From: Euphorbia lathyris
Taxonomy: Eukaryota; Streptophyta; Magnoliopsida; Malpighiales; Euphorbiaceae
Reading direction: 5' to 3'
NCBI RefSeq assembly: GCF_963576675.1
Contig: NC_088912.1
Coordinates: 13,849,001 to 13,913,000 of the forward strand
DNA: 64,000 bases
Positions within the stretch are counted from its first letter, which is position 1. Each line of letters begins with the position of its first letter. The position numbers were made by a program, and so were the translations under genes. Shown here in pieces: positions 1 through 11,098 of the stretch. The notes under the pieces were generated by a model. It was not told the origin of the DNA. It did no database searches and saw only the letters and a program-made list of their open reading frames with translations.

Positions 1-82
1 ATTTAGAGATCTGTTTAATTGCCTTTTTTTAGGGTTTATGTTTCAATACATGTATACTTCTCTATTTATCAATTTCATATAG

Positions 83-606
83 GTTGCTAGGTTATCGGCT
101 CCTCCAAGTACTATTGGAGGACGACTCAAGAGACCACATCGTTACCGTCCTGGAACAGTGGCTCTCCGGTATGCAGTCGCCGTAACTTCAATTATATTCT
201 TCTGTTGTAATTAATCCCGATCTGATGGAATCTTTTTGTTTGATGAATTTATCAGAGAAATCAGAAAGTATCAAAAGAGCACTGATCTTTTGATCCGTAA
301 AATTCCATTTCAGAGGCTTGTTCGTGAAATTGCTCAACATTACAAAGTCAGTAATCCAATTTTTGTTATGAATTGTTAAGAAATTGGGGGAAAGGAAACC
401 TGTTGGTGATGAATATTTTTGTTGATTTATGGCAGAATGATTTGAGGTTCCAGAGCCATGCGGTGCTTGCACTTCAGGAGGCTGCGGAGGCTTACTTGGT
501 TGGTGTGTTTGAGGATACTAATCTCTGCGCTATTCATGCGAAGCGGGTGACGATAATGCCTAAGGACGTCCAACTTGCTAGGCGGATCCGTAGTGAACGT
601 CTTTAG
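83..606 (+). CDS. Histone H3 (H3.3-like) variant, 3' part of gene
   Basis: Core nucleosome protein. Three exons are visible: 83-168, 256-346 and 436-606 (stop TAG), with GT/AG at both introns and phases that join without a stop (116 codons in the window). The first exon lies upstream of the window. The histone-fold part is nearly canonical: [12 protein letters not shown], then the [16 protein letters not shown] helix, then [21 protein letters not shown] and a [14 protein letters not shown] end. Odd points: the tail just before PHRYRP reads GGRLKR instead of the usual GGVKK, with about one extra residue there and more residues before it. The protein ends RSERL rather than the usual RGERA. CENH3 is unlikely, because the long loop-1 and the altered fold core of CENH3 are absent. 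Likely a divergent replacement-type H3. Whether it is expressed cannot be seen. Confidence 0.9.
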
Positions 607-654
607 ATTTTCTTTGTGTTTGGTGTTTTGGTTAAGCAACAGAGATAGTTTGTT

Positions 655-780
655 TTGTATAAAAGTTAAAATGTAATTTCTGCAAAATGTATATTGTTTG
701 TGTTGTATAAAAGTTAAAATGTCATTTCTGCAAAATGTATATTATTTGTATTGTATAAAAGTTACAATGTAATTTTTAAT
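655..780 (+). repeat. 48-bp tandem repeat, about 2.6 copies, downstream of H3
   Basis: Units begin at 655, 703 and 751 with ttgtataaaagtta and share the phrase ttctgcaaaatgtatatt. The array starts about 50 bp after the H3 stop codon, so it probably lies in the 3' UTR or just past it. No coding potential. Confidence 0.75.
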
Positions 781-1945
781 TGATTTCCAACTTAATATAA
801 TTTTTTAATTTTGTTTTGTCCAATTTTCACGTATATGCAATCGAAATGTCAAGATTCATCATGCCAACTTATGATCATTAAAGGTAAAATTCCAATTTGT
901 GATCATTAAGGGTAAAATTGTTCTTAATTACCAATGTTATAACCAATATGATTAAGTTTTGGACGTATTTAGTCAAATTGGGTGATGGAGGAGGAATAAA
1001 CTAGAAAGAATGTCAATAACGGACTATTGTGATGAGATGGATAAAGAATTTTGAACTTAGAAAATAATTTGAAATTAAAGCAAAATTTGTTATTTCATTT
1101 TATTACACTTGAATATATTATTAGTAAGTCAACTAGTACAAAAGCGCGCGTGATATATAATGTCGATGAATTATTTTTGAGATTAATAGTTCAATATATT
1201 ATAATCATAAATTTTCTTATATTTTAAAGAATAAAATTTAGATTGTTGATTTTCTTTAAATAACCATTAAACTTATTATACACATACATTATCATGCATT
1301 GTTATTGTATAATTATATAATAGAAATATTTATAGTTTTTTTAATATATACTTTGTAAATCAACTTTCGATTTTTTATTGGATAAACCATAATAATTAAA
1401 TTTAGCACTTTAAAAAGTCTTTTTTTTTTTGAGAAATGCTTGTAATTTTACTAATAAAACCTCACATCATTACAGACTAAAGTAAATACAATATCCACAA
1501 AGGGATAGAAATGACTACAAAGAGCAAAAAGAGGCCATAAAAGGCACAAAAAACACAAAACAACAATATATTTCTCGTTAATCCAAATCTGTAGAAAGAC
1601 ATCTGCAATCCAAACTTCATCCTTTAGACCATTCCGAACATTCGGATCTGAGTCCTTTTTTTGTTGCAACCACGTAGATTTATTGATCTACGGACAAGAT
1701 AAACCATTTCCGCTCTTGCTAAATCCGAAAAAAGCATAAACGACAGAATAATAGAGAGCAGATACAATCAGACGGATGAAGAGTTCCGATGAAATATAAG
1801 AACACAAACCAAAAAGTCAATTAAAAAAACACTTTAAGAAGAAAGATATGAAAAAGAATTAATAGTGTTAATTTTACTTCAAATTAGAAAAATGTATATA
1901 TAATTATAATTTCTTTTATAATTCTTAGTTTTTTTACTTAAGGTA
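781..1945. other. AT-rich spacer with a possible retroposon tail
   Basis: No gene recognised. A T-run at about 1421-1430 is followed by gagaaatgcttgtaattttac, which resembles the reverse complement of a plant LINE 3' end. The minus-strand ORF behind it (1451-1669) has no domain I recognise. Confidence 0.4.
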
Positions 1946-2400
1946 TTTTTTTTTTTTTTTGATCAACAACAAAAGGCTTGTATTAATAGGAACCGAAAGT
2001 ACCATCATTCATAATACAAGGCAAAACACAAACAGGAAAATCTTTCAATAAGAATTTCCAAATGATTAAGACAACGAGCCCAAGCCGCTAATTTATATGC
2101 AACCGTATTCGCTTGTCGCCTTTCAAACACAAATTCAATAGATCCAAAATCACAGGTCGTCTCAAGCACATCACCAACAATAACCCCCAACCAATTTGTC
2201 AATTTTTGTGGGAATTTTAGCAGTTGTATTGCCCAAGACGAATCAGATGCAACGATGATTGTTCGATATCCACAGTCACGAGCAATTCTTAAAGAAAAGA
2301 GAATTGCTAATAGTTCTGCGTGTAAAGCCGACAACGAAAAACCAATTGGACCACCTCCAATTGAGTTACCATCAGCGGCACCTAAACATAATCAACTTGG
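1946..2400 (-). mobile_element. LINE 3' end with RNase H domain, 5'-truncated
   Basis: On the minus strand a coding stretch runs from about 2395 to 2005 and ends 45 bp before a T-run at 1946-1960, which is the poly(A) tail read on the other strand. The protein has the pattern of the RNase H domain of plant non-LTR elements: a GNSIGGGPIG strand, ALHAELLAILFSLRIARDCG, a VASDSS acidic strand and a terminal ANTVAYKLAAWA motif. The first catalytic acidic region is partly degraded, and the upstream sequence (2401-2670) is in another frame. This is the usual shape of a 5'-truncated, decayed LINE copy. Confidence 0.7.
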
Positions 2401-3389
2401 CTATCTTGACCCTGTTCCAAATCAGCACGATCAGTTGCTCCATTAACATCTTCCCGCATCCGCTCCGAGCGCTGCTGATAGGCACCTGACGAAAAAAAAC
2501 ATTATTCTCGTGCAGACTTCGTTGTGCAGCGAAATTGTATTCCCTTTCAAAATTGAGCTGCTCCAACTCTCCATAATAAATAGTATTAATATTGCCAACA
2601 CATCCATTAGGCAAAGAGATAGCACCATTATTATAATAACTTTGCTCCTCATTATCTCCCACATCATCAATTTCTAAATTGTAAATATGTTTTTTTTGTA
2701 AGTAAATGTGCTATTTCTAAAAACTCTTATGGAAGATTTCCTTCAAATATCACTAACATGACATGGAACATCTTATAGCTAAATATAAACATTAAAATGT
2801 AATTTTTTTATTTTTATTATTAAAAAATTATAGATAATATAATAAAAAATATTCTTATCTCTTAACTCTTAATTTAAATTTTAAATTCTATTGATTTCTT
2901 CACATGGTATCAAAACATCTTAGGCCGAACAGTTTAACCGTTTGGTTCAAAAGATAATTATAAAACTATTTTTAAGTCTTAACTATCAGCTTAAATTTTT
3001 GAGATAAGGTGTTAAATCACAAATTGTACTTCTAACGTCTAAAATCGTGTAATTTTACTCCTAACAATCGTAAGTTGGCTAATTAAAAAAAATCATCAAA
3101 TTGTATTCTCATGTCACGAATCTGGTCATCCACCCTTCAGATGTGTGAATTTTATCATGCGTTGGTAGTAGGTCACAAACACATGAATAAATGTGAAAAA
3201 AAATAATTATACGGTATTTCGTCAAAGCAAAATAGAAATCTGCTTGGTTCCGTCTAGCAAATCGCAGAAATGTCTTAAACACAAGGGAATTAAGCACAAT
3301 TAACATGTTTTAATTTCCAAATGACACATCCTTTCATCCGAATAGAGGCGACTCTTCACCAACGGATACGTCTCTTCAACACACATCTT
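2401..3389. other. Spacer, no gene seen
   Basis: AT-rich. A minus-strand ORF at 2372-2662 may be a frameshifted upstream part of the LINE fragment, but it has no motif I recognise. Nothing else supported. Confidence 0.4.
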
Positions 3390-3790
3390 GAACAATTATA
3401 AATAGAGGAGAAATTCAGAATTCAGTGTTGGTTGTTGTAGTTCAGAATTTTGTTAGATATAAACTTGTTATACGAGTTACAAATAGTTATAGATACAATA
3501 TACAGATTTTATAGTCTACATTAGAGTTTTCTTCGAAGTCGAGTTTATACTCTGTAGTGGCCGAAATTCGAGGATTCAACGAGAGGAACCAGTATTGGGA
3601 TGACCTACGGTCTGACAAACCTACGAAGTTGAGTAAAGGATTGACAAACCGAAACTCAATGTAGTCAAAAGCCAATCAAACTTCTTATTCTATGTACTTG
3701 TGATGTTTCAATTCAAACTAATAAATATCTTTTTAATACAATTCCATTTTGACTATTGTTTTATATAACGTTGGATCTGACGACATTCTT
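3390..3790 (+). mobile_element. Relic LTR of an Athila-like gypsy element
   Basis: A TATA box in the context tataaatagag (about 3399) is followed 170-250 bp later by a block (about 3570-3660) containing gaggattc, ctgacaaacct and aaaggattgacaa, and then by a taataaa signal. The same words in the same order occur on the minus strand in the LTR at 32051-33528. No partner LTR or target duplication was found. Old, diverged copy. Confidence 0.45.
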
Positions 3791-4202
3791 TAAGTAAATC
3801 TAATTGGTGTTTACGTACAAAAATATTTAGAAAGACATTTAGTAATTGTTCATGCGAACTTTATTGAACACTTAAGCAAATTCTGATTTACATTTGGTCG
3901 TTGCCGTAATTAGAATATTCCGAATTTCATTAAGGTTTTCAGTCTTAGGCTGAAGGGTATAGATTGCTCTGTTCCATCTCATACTATACTCGAACCACAA
4001 GAAGAATTTGGTTACATTGTTGTGATGATGATAACCATCTCATGTTCTCGGTTTCCATTGTGCTCAAATTAACTAGGTTGTAGTACGTAGTTTTCTGCCC
4101 GCAAACCAACATAAACAAAAAAACTTTTGGTTGATGAATGCTAACCATAATATAAAATTTTAGTAATAGAAAGTGGAATTGACTGAGTTTGTCAATGGGT
4201 AG

Positions 4203-4895
4203 TGATAACTTGGGGAAAAATCCTTGATCGGAGCACTTCCTTGTGAGGCGTCGTTGGGATCGGCCGGGGACACTCCGATGCCAAAGTCAGTAATATTTCT
4301 GAGAATAAACTGTAAGCACAAAAGTAGAGAATCAGTAAGTGTAACTTTGATCCTAGGAAGCTGGGGTATTTATATAGGTTTCTGTAACCTTCAGCATTAA
4401 TGGGGAAGCAGGTGAAGAGTTGTGCCATTACTCATCTTTGATTGCTATCAATTCTCCATTAATCACAGCATTTATCATTAAAACCCTCAGAGTTGAGGTA
4501 TTCGAATAGTCAATTCTTTATTCCCCTTTAATGGCTATTAATTGCCATTTAATTGTATTTATTCCCATTCATGGATGGTAATAAAGGCGTCTTTTGGTAT
4601 TCTTGCATCCGTCAAGGCGTATGTACGCTCTCCTTGAGAACAATGGCGGGTCTCCATTACTCGCTCTCATCGGGCGTATCTCGTTATGGCGTATCTCGCC
4701 ATGGTCCACGTGGTGTGGCATAATGCTAGAAACTCCTTCCTTTTCCTCATTATTTGCATATTCACCCCTGGATTAATTATCATTAATTCCACATTAATCA
4801 TGCATAAATATCTCTTTTAGAAGAAATAATGGTTTGTCATTATCTCTATTAATTTTCCCTTATTCTTTATTCAAGAATAATTTGGGTTGTTATCA
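4203..4895 (-). repeat. 3' LTR (minus orientation) of the gypsy element
   Basis: 693 bp, starts TGATAAC and ends GTTATCA on the plus strand. It has the same content and order as the copy at 7640-8313, with scattered substitutions. The flanking 5 bp on the outer side is GGTAG. Confidence 0.85.
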
Positions 4896-6789
4896 GAAGC
4901 CCCCCCTAATGGTATAAAAAGCTCTTTAGGGCTGTCTAAATGGTGTTTTATTTTTCTATCTTGGAGGAAAGTGGACCCGCCCTAGATGGGGGATCATATA
5001 TGGAAATGATGCGCCTTTTGGGGCTTCCTTATGCGGGATCTTATGAACAAGATCTGCCCTATGTGGGATCATATATGGATATGATGCACTTTTAGGGGCT
5101 TTTGCTTCCTTGTGGATAGGTGGCCAACCGTATCCATTGTTATCCTCTAGGGGCTTATTGAGAGTTATATTTCCTTTAGAAAGGGAATAACCCGCCATTT
5201 ATGGGACCATTTATTCCTATGACATAGGATTATGATTCGCCTTAGGGACTTCTTTTGTTCAGTTCTGCCATATTGAGGAGAATGGCCCGCACTTAGGGAT
5301 CAGTAAGAATGATCAGCCATTTAGGGACATTTGTGCATTTTGTGGAGGCGAGACTTTGTTATTTCTATGATGAAGATGAGGATTCATTACTTTGATGAAA
5401 CGAGACTTCATTGTTTGGATAAAGACGAGACTTCATTAATTGGATGAAGACGAGGCTTCATTGATTGGATGAAGATGAGGCTTCATGAATTGGATGAAGA
5501 CGAGGCTTCATGAATTAGATGAAGACGATGCTTCATGAATTTGATGAAGACGAGGCTTCATTGTTTGGAGATGAAGACAAGGCTTCATTGTTTGGAGATG
5601 AAGACGAGGCTTCATTACTTGGAGATGAAGATGAGGCTTCATTACTTGGAGATGAAGACGAGGCTTCATTACTTGGATGAACCCTTTGCTTTCCAGAACT
5701 ATTTTTACTAATGCATTATATTTTTTAGCAAGTAATTTTCTAGAATCTGGTTTAGGATTTCTCTGATTGTTTAGGGTAGGTGGCCAGCCGTACCCCAATA
5801 TGTGAACCTTTGTGAAGGTTTAGAAGCTTTTATTCCTGGTGAGGAAGTTAAGCTGCCTTAGGCGATCGATTTGCTTCCTATCTTTGAGGTGAATCGATCC
5901 GTCGCCAGGTCTTGAGACTCTTCTTTGGGAAGAGTATTTGAGAGTGTAAAGTTCTCACGTCTGAGAAATGTTTTAACTCTGTCTCTGACGGCAATCAATT
6001 GTTTCCTATCTTTGAGGTAGATCGATCCGCCGCTGAGATTATTGTCCGATTATTTGTAAAACTTAAGTACAATTGTTTTAATCCTTATGGTCGCCATTTA
6101 CTTTTACGTTTGCGTAAGTAAATATATAAGTTTGTAGGATTTAATATGGAGTAGGTGGCCAGCCATACTCCGTTGTGCGAACCTTTGTGAAGGTTTGAAG
6201 CTGTTCTATTCCTTCTAGAGGAAGTAAAGCTGCATAGGGGATCAACTTGCTACCTATATCTTTGAGGTGAAGCGATCCGCCCGTAGGACTTGTGAACCCT
6301 TCTTTGGGAAGGGAGTGAAAGAGTGTAAAGTCCTTGCGTCCAAGGAATGTTTTAACTCTTTCTCGAATGGTGATCATCTAAAGATGGATCCGCCCATGAG
6401 AGTGTTCTCCTATCTTTGAGGAGAAAGTTGAGGGTGTAATGATCTCATGTTTGAGACGATTTTAACCCGCTTTTGATGGTGGTCAATCCTTTTCCTGTCT
6501 TTGAGGAGAGAGTTGAGCTCATTTGAAAGCTCCTGAGGGTCTGTGCTTCTTATCTTTATGGAAAGGGGATCCGCCCGTGATGGGATCAATTGTCCTATCT
6601 TTGAGGTAATTGATCCACCTGTGGAACTTTTCATTCGCCACCCACTTGGCGTATATCAGCACTAAAAGCTAGGCAAATCAATATAAGAAGTATGGCGAGA
6701 AAGAATAAATTATAAAATATAGGATACTATAACAGTTTAATGCACATATAAGAATATGTAAAAATACTGATTTTTAGGCCCATGGTTCC
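4896..6789 (-). other. Non-coding interior of the gypsy element
   Basis: No intact domain. The phrase taggtggccagccgtac recurs with small changes near 5116, 5775 and 6151, and blocks of the type cctatctttgaggtgaatcgatccgcc recur through 5870-6620. The RT, RNase H and integrase genes expected here are absent. Confidence 0.6.
5360..5690. repeat. Minisatellite, 24-27 bp unit
   Basis: Roughly a dozen degenerate copies of a unit with core gatgaagacgaggcttcatt followed by a variable 4-7 bp linker (gttt, gatt, gaat, actt). Lies inside the gypsy interior. The repeat-encoded minus-strand ORF here is a by-product of the array. Confidence 0.8.
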
Positions 6790-7560
6790 GTCTTTTCTGA
6801 GCAACTAGAACCGCATCCTCAATGATGTTTAACTTATTAGTAATCACATCTGGGCTTACTCCTGTGGGGATCTCATTCTCCTATGTAAATACGCTTTCAG
6901 ACTCAATGAGAACTTTTTTAACATCCTCTTTGATCTCAAGTTTTAATCCTTTGGCAATCCGCACCCGCTTTCCATCAGCAATAAGGAGCGTTTCTGTGTC
7001 GCCCAAAGCTGTAGTGACAAGTTAATATTTCTCACCTTCATCCTCTTTGGATTGTGGGCGGATTGATAGTGACGCCGAGTATAAGTCTCTTTAGCCACCT
7101 TTTGGTTCCCGCTAATCATTACTCCTCCTTTGCTGGTGGGAATGTACATTGTCAGACGATGGATGGAAATTAGGGCTGCAACCTCTGGCCCTTGGTCTGG
7201 ATAGTGTGACCCGTCACTCCAATGATGTCAACAATGGTTGTTTCTATTTGGATCGGATCAACCTTTAGTTTGGCGAATGCACCTTTGGTGATGACATTGC
7301 GAGAACTGCCCGTGTCTTTACTCGCTTTATTTTATCTCCCATCCTTGAATCTCCATTGTTACTACCAATGCATCTGCATGTGGAGAGATTACTGGACCTG
7401 TTTCTGCAAAAGGAGCAATGGAGGGATGTTTTATCCAGAGCGGATATTTTTGCTTTTTCCACGGGTGGCTGATACACTAGTCCATCTGCTATGACATTAA
7501 TGACACTTTTGAATTTATTTTTGGGATCTGTCTTCTGCTTGTCATCTTGTTATTTGTTAT
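6790..7560 (-). pseudogene. gypsy gag-end / protease / RT-start relic
   Basis: Reading down the minus strand: a gag-end region near 7480, then a strand ending GWEIKRV followed, after a one-base frame change near 7310, by the retropepsin active-site motif DTGSS (about 7305-7320) and the phrase ITKGAFAKL. After stop codons and frame changes comes an RT-leader region (about 7020-6790) including VSPDVITNKLN and AQKRRNHGP, which match the segment before RT motif 1 in gypsy elements. The relic stops there. At least three frame changes or stops. Confidence 0.7.
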
Positions 7561-7639
7561 TCTGGACAAAGCTATCTAGTTTGCCAGCTCCCAGTAAGCT
7601 TCAGTGTGGTGGACACTCCGATGCTAAAGTCAGTAATAT

Positions 7640-8313
7640 TTCTGATCGGAGCACTTCCCTGTGAGGCGCCGTTGGGATCGGCCGGGGACACTCTGATGCC
7701 AAAGTCAGTAATATTTCTGAGAATAAACTGTAAACACAAAAGTAGAGAATCAGTAAGTGTACCTTTGATCCTAGGAAGCTGGGGTATTTATATAGGTTTC
7801 TGTAACCTTCAGCATTAATGGGGAAGCAGGTGAAGAGTTGTGCCATTACTCATCTTTGATTGCTATCAATTCTCCATTAATCACAACATTTATCATTAAA
7901 ACCCTCAGAGTTGAGGTATTCGAACAGTCAATTCTTTATTCCTCTTTAATGGCTATTAATTGCCATTTAATTGTATTTATTCCCATTCATGGATGGTAAT
8001 AAAGGCGCCTTTTGGTATTCTTGGATCCGTCAAGGCGTATGTACGCTCTCCTTGAGAACAATGACAGGTCTCCATTACTCGCTCTCATCGGGCGTATCTC
8101 GTTATGGCGTATCTCGCCATGGTCCACGTGGTGTGGCATAATGCTAGAAACTCCTTCCTTTTCCTCATTATTTGCATATTCACCCCTGCATTAATTATCA
8201 TTAATTCCACATTAATCATGCATAAATATCTCTTTTAGAAGAAATAATGGTTTGTCATTATCTCTATTAATTTTCCCTTATTCCTTATTCAAGAATAATT
8301 TGGGTTGTTATCA
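7640..8313 (-). repeat. 5' LTR (minus orientation), inner end rearranged
   Basis: Matches 4203-4895 from gatcggagcactt onward. The last 20-odd bp that should form the inner end (tgataacttggggaaaaatcc in the other LTR) are missing. In their place, at 7613-7640, is a second copy of the word ggacactccgatgc...gtcagtaatatttctga that already lies inside the LTR. The primer binding site is lost with it. Outer flank GGTAG at 8314-8318. Confidence 0.8.
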
Positions 8314-8318
8314 GGTAG

Positions 8319-9045
8319 ATTCGATTTTCAGAAAGCTTCAAGCAAGGGGAACATATTCATGTTGCAGTTGTCACATATCAACAACCTCCTCTATTGCACT
8401 TAGATCTCTCTCCCTGATTTGCACATTTTAGTTTTTCTTCCACTACTATTTTATTGCCCCTTCTCCACTTTGTAACATAATATATCTCTCTCTCCACATC
8501 ACGACACCTGATAGTAAATATTAAAATATCATATTTTTGGACAAGATGACTCACCTGAGGTCATAAATATACAAGAGGTTCCATATTTTGGCCCATTATG
8601 TTTTGTTTACGCATTAGCATGTCAACAAACTACTAGTCAATTATTTGAATTTTTTTGTAAATTTGATTCTTTGTAAATAAGGTGATGTTGTTTGTATATA
8701 TTTATCATATTAATTCTCTACATATAATTTTGGAGATGATGTGGAGATGATATGGACATGACATGTCCAATTAATGACCTTATACAAAGTCCACAACATT
8801 ATTCCACTTAGTATTCTATTGATTTTTTCTAGAAAGAGTTTTGGTGAAATTTAATATAAATAAGAGGTCTTAGTGACATGAATTAAAATTTTGTGGTCAT
8901 GGAGAAACAAACTCCTTTCTTGGGGTACTCTATGTGTTTTAAACTATATATATATGTGAGAAGGAAAACACTTCTCAAATGGATTCTTGATTAAATTGAT
9001 AATGCATAATAAGTATAGTGCCAACAACAAAATAATTGCCACCTT
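8319..9045. other. Spacer, no gene seen
   Basis: AT-rich, with no coding or repeat signal I can support. Confidence 0.4.
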
Positions 9046-9318
9046 GATCATGACAAAGTTCTTGATTATCTATTTGAGTGCCCGAATGGTCATACTCTAT
9101 ATTTGTTCTGCAAGGATAGAGTACACAACTCTTGTCCTACCTACCATGGAGAGATCCGAAATATAAGAGGTTTGGCTTTGGAGAAAGTTGTAGAATCACT
9201 AGAACTTCCATGCAAATGCCAACTTATTGGTTGTGCAATATTAACCATTAGAAGAATTGCAAATATTGTTGGTACAACTGCCTGTATGCAGGGGCTGAAT
9301 GTACATCACTTGTGATGT
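9046..9318 (+). pseudogene. SINA-like RING E3 ubiquitin ligase, fragment
   Basis: A conceptual reading from about 9046 contains FECPNGHTLY, a CPTY pair, then ALEKVVESLELPCK and IGC. This is the order in the RING-to-zinc-finger segment of plant SEVEN IN ABSENTIA-like ligases: NGH, the CP pair, the A-I-EKVVES helix, then a C-x6-GC. Several zinc-binding cysteines are missing, there is no good ATG, and the frame stops at 9316 before the TRAF-like substrate domain. Degraded gene fragment with no visible partner exons. Confidence 0.6.
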
Positions 9319-10375
9319 CCATCTCCTTGTAATGCATCTCAAGCATGACCACAATGTTTATATGCATGATGGTTGTACCTTCAATCATAGATATGGCAAA
9401 TCCAAACGGCAAGAAATTGATTATGCTACATGGATGTTAACTGTAAGATTATTCTTTTTCAACTCAAGTTAACTGTAGGATGTGCAGCCCCAGTGCCACT
9501 TTAACTCTAAGCTCATTTTTTGCTCAATCAGTCCTTGAATTTGAAAAGGGTATGATTAACAACATTACAATTAAGATTCATGCAGTTACTGGTATAATGC
9601 TGATGTAAATATGTAAATAACATTTTGAAATTGTGTGGGGTATCTAGAAAAATAATAATTTAGAATAACTAACCATATAAAAGTTATCTTATATAATAAA
9701 TTTTACAAATTTTGAATTATCAAATCCCAAAATCACTTTCTTTTCCTATATAATGTTTGAAGTATTTAATTAATTTTTTTTTTGAAGAAATATATAAAAG
9801 AGAAAGGTCATATTTAGAGGTGTAGACCTCTTTTAGAGGTTTGACGAATTAGCCTTTTTTAATTACGTTATTTCTATATAAATGACATTTTTTCCCTAAC
9901 TATTTCTTTGTTTGTAATTTCACTTTTGGGATATTAATGCTTTGAATATGCTTAGTTAATAGCCTGGTGTAATGCATGATTTAAAACAAATGTTATGCAT
10001 GTTGTTAAACAGGGATAAGAGTAGTCTAATACTATGTAAAACAATATGCACATGCCTTCATTTTATCTTTTCCATTCATGTCCAGGCCTTCAAATAGCCT
10101 CCCACTTTGGTAGGACGAAACCTTCTCAATTAAGAAGAGGGGTATTAATGTACCAAAATTAATTAAACAAGCATCATAACATGGGCTAGAACAATAGAAA
10201 TATCAAAATTACTCTACAAGTGGCACCACTCATAGGGTTCCACCACACTATTACAACATCCCTCCTTGCTCTTTGTCCCTCATGCACCATCCCTACAGTG
10301 GCCAGCTTACTCCTTATGACAAGCTCTTCCCAAAGGCAGATTCATCGATTACATGCTTATTGGCCTATAATAATG
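9319..10375. other. Spacer flanking the copia insertion
   Basis: No gene recognised. The stretch after about 10080 reads as non-coding and was interrupted by the copia insertion at 10381. Confidence 0.4.
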
Positions 10376-10380
10376 CAATT

Positions 10381-10682
10381 TATTGTGCGGAATTAATGAA
10401 AGATAAAATAATAAACAATCGAAAAACACATATTTACGTGGTTCACCAACGTTGTGTTGGCTAGTCCACGGGCAGAAGGAGAATAGTATTATTAGGAGGC
10501 AAAAAATCAGATTACAATAATTAGGTTTACATAATGAGCTATTTATAATACCCAATCTAACCTAATCCCACTAGGAACCCATGATCCCAATCCCACTAGG
10601 AACCCATGATCCTAATCAAACTAGGAATCCGAAACCCAATACTACTCCGAATAGGAAACCCATGATTCAACGCATTACGACA
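10381..10682 (-). repeat. 3' LTR of copia A
   Basis: 302 bp. The left tip reads TATTGTGCGG where the other LTR has TGTTGTGCGG, a G-to-A change in the terminal dinucleotide. The right tip ends attacgaca. Next to it (10683-10695), on the minus strand, is the purine-rich AAGGTGGAGATT expected of a polypurine tract. Confidence 0.9.
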
Positions 10683-10789
10683 AATCTCCACCTTGACTTG
10701 AATCCTCCTGAAAACATAACAGATGCACCCATGACAGTGTCAGATGAACAGACTTCTCCCTCTGCCTCAAAGTCGCCCCCACAGGGCAA

Positions 10790-11095
10790 CTAATAATCTC
10801 TGACGTTTAGCAAGTCCAAACAGTGTTGAAACTTGCTATGTGGAACAGGCTTGGTAAACATTTCAGCCGGATTGTCAGCAGTGCCTATCTTCTTCACCTT
10901 GACCCTCTTCTCACTTCTCAGAAAATGATACCTCACATCTATATGCTTGGTCCTCTCATGATGAACCTGATCCTTGGCTAAACAGATTGCACTCAAGTTG
11001 TCACAATACACTGTAGCCTGATCATGATGTAGACCAAGATCACTAACCAGTCCTTTAAGCCAAATCCCCTCCTTAGCAGCTTTAGTCAGTGCCAT
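10790..11095 (-). pseudogene. copia A RNase H C-terminal part
   Basis: 101 codons carrying VYCDNLSAICLAKD (catalytic acidic strand), HERTKHIDVRYHF and MFTKPVPHSKFQ, the conserved end of copia RNase H, finishing NVRDY-stop. An in-frame TAG at 11096-11098 cuts it from the RT part. Confidence 0.9.
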
Positions 11096-11098
11096 ATA

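Larger units (their letters stand above)
4203..8313 (-). mobile_element. Degenerate Ty3/gypsy LTR retrotransposon
   Basis: Two direct repeats of about 0.7 kb (4203-4895 and about 7640-8313) bound a 2.7-kb interior. The outer ends are TGATAAC and GTTATCA, and the same 5 bp, GGTAG, lies just outside each end (4198-4202 and 8314-8318), so this is one insertion. Coding remains are on the minus strand: end of gag, protease, and the start of reverse transcriptase. The rest of pol is missing and the remaining interior is non-coding and repetitive. The element is non-autonomous and decayed. Confidence 0.85.

Noticed and set aside
83..606. Centromeric H3 (CENH3)
   Set aside because: The histone-fold core and loop 1 are of normal H3 length and wording. 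Only the tail and last residues differ.
5508..5798. Minus-strand ORF with repeated QVMKPRLHL
   Set aside because: Product of the 24-27 bp minisatellite, not a repeat protein gene.
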